Assembly: GCA_910584195.1 (NCBI GenBank)
Contig: CAJTYV010000058.1
Location: 1-11,005, forward strand
Length of the DNA stretch: 11,005 bases
Reading direction: 5' to 3'
Source: an uncultured Ruminococcus sp.
Lineage (GTDB): Bacteria; Bacillota; Clostridia; Oscillospirales; Ruminococcaceae
In this document: positions 10,495 to 11,005 of the stretch, piece by piece
How the letters are laid out: each line of letters opens with the position of its first letter
Position numbering within the stretch: the first letter of the stretch is position 1
Translations under genes and position numbers: made by a program
Notes under the pieces: model-generated
What the model was told of the DNA's origin: nothing
Databases searched by the model: none
What the model saw: only the letters and a program-made list of their open reading frames with translations

Positions 10495-11005
10495 ATGGAT
10501 AACAGTAAAAACAACTATATCATACTTTTCGAAAAAAAACAACACAAAATTTTAGGTCGTGTTGAAAGGGATAAAGCAACTTTGCGATTGTCTGCGCTGG
10601 TGGCAGTGCAAATACCAGACGGCAGAGTTTCTGATAGTGTCGTGATTCAAAAAAGCAAAATTATGAATCACGGAACAGGAGCGCTGGACTGGCTTAAAGG
10701 CTATGCGGCAACGTTTTGTGATGAGGATTTAAAAATCATAAAACGAGAAATAGAAAGCCTTTTGACAAAGCTACCAGAAGATATACTGGAAACGTCAGAC
10801 AAAGTTACGAAAGACGAAGTTTTTGAGAAGCTGCAGGAGTTTTTGAAAAATCGCATAAACGAATTGATAAAAACAGAGGGAGGAACGTTTATAGTTCCTG
10901 ACTGTTTCACGAAAGAGAATAAAGTGTATGTCAGAACAACCTCATTTTCTTCATTCATTTCTGAAAACAGGGAAATGGGTTGGAGCCGCATTGAGGTTTT
11001 GAAAA
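10495..11005 (+). CDS. Unknown protein, N-terminal 170 residues (3' end outside window)
   Basis: ATG 10495 follows a near-perfect AAGGAGG (10481-10487). The frame stays open for 170 codons to the window edge, with no internal stop. It begins MDNSKNNYIILFEKKQHKIL and has a strand-rich part (LRLSALVAVQIPDGRVSDSVV), then a segment GALDWLKGYAATFCDEDLKI, a helical charged section (KREIESLLTKLPEDIL to FEKLQEFLKNRINELI), and FIVPDCFTKENKVYVRTTSF, ending FISENREMGWSRIEVLK. The final piece resembles the start of a winged-helix segment at the C-terminus of some DUF927 and primase-helicase-like mobile-element proteins, but I cannot confirm that. No signal peptide or membrane segment. It appears to begin a new operon. 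Confidence 0.75.
   Translation, partial: MDNSKNNYIILFEKKQHKILGRVERDKATLRLSALVAVQIPDGRVSDSVVIQKSKIMNHGTGALDWLKGYAATFCDEDLKIIKREIESLLTKLPEDILETSDKVTKDEVFEKLQEFLKNRINELIKTEGGTFIVPDCFTKENKVYVRTTSFSSFISENREMGWSRIEVLK

Noticed and set aside
10701..10991. 96-codon leftward frame
   Set aside because: It is the antisense of the open, well-initiated gene starting at 10495.

Overview
The window looks like accessory DNA of a gut Firmicute (Clostridia, Lachnospiraceae-like). The evidence is a Tn916/Tn1549-type recombination module, strong AGGAGG-type ribosome binding sites, and an AT-rich second half full of small proteins of the kind carried by large clostridial mobile elements. Base composition changes sharply near 3.5-3.9 kb. 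The left part is fairly GC-rich and the rest is clearly AT-rich, so I read this as the right end of one integrative element joined to, and probably nested in, other accessory or mobile DNA.

Positions 1-3525 are the right end of a Tn916-family integrative conjugative element (ICE). A MATE multidrug efflux gene, cut by the window edge, is followed by a scar of a DtxR/MntR-type metalloregulator whose N- and C-terminal ends are joined with the middle missing. A roughly 490-base structured stretch with several hairpins, a possible 37-residue leader peptide and a terminator-like hairpin then leads to the regulatory and recombination genes. In order these are an ORF7-type sigma factor, an ORF8-type helix-turn-helix protein, excisionase and tyrosine integrase with all six catalytic residues. 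The sigma factor and ORF8-type protein probably control expression, and Xis and Int excise and integrate the element.

Positions 3525-3942 are the boundary. They hold the first 12 or so codons of a low-molecular-weight tyrosine phosphatase-like gene and two copies of GGGGAAAATCA spaced 22 bases apart. I could not place the exact attachment site.

Positions 3943-9600 hold small accessory genes. There is an acidic protein with a C-terminal Hin-like helix-turn-helix, flanked on both sides by short direct repeats, and an 81-residue unknown. A leftward XRE repressor with a palindromic operator is divergent from a winged-helix-like protein that overlaps an SH3-domain lipoprotein gene. A SprT-like zinc metalloprotease follows, whose ribosome binding site is locked in a perfect 14-bp hairpin. 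Then come a 170-residue unknown, a 62-residue unknown overlapping a 51-residue single-pass membrane protein, a terminator, and two overlapping small genes with another terminator.

Positions 9600-10494 are a long AT-rich stretch without an intact gene. It contains a likely decayed gene and a set of mutually exclusive hairpins, and leads into a gene of unknown function that runs off the window at 11005. Several genes have no recognised family, and I do not assign them functions.
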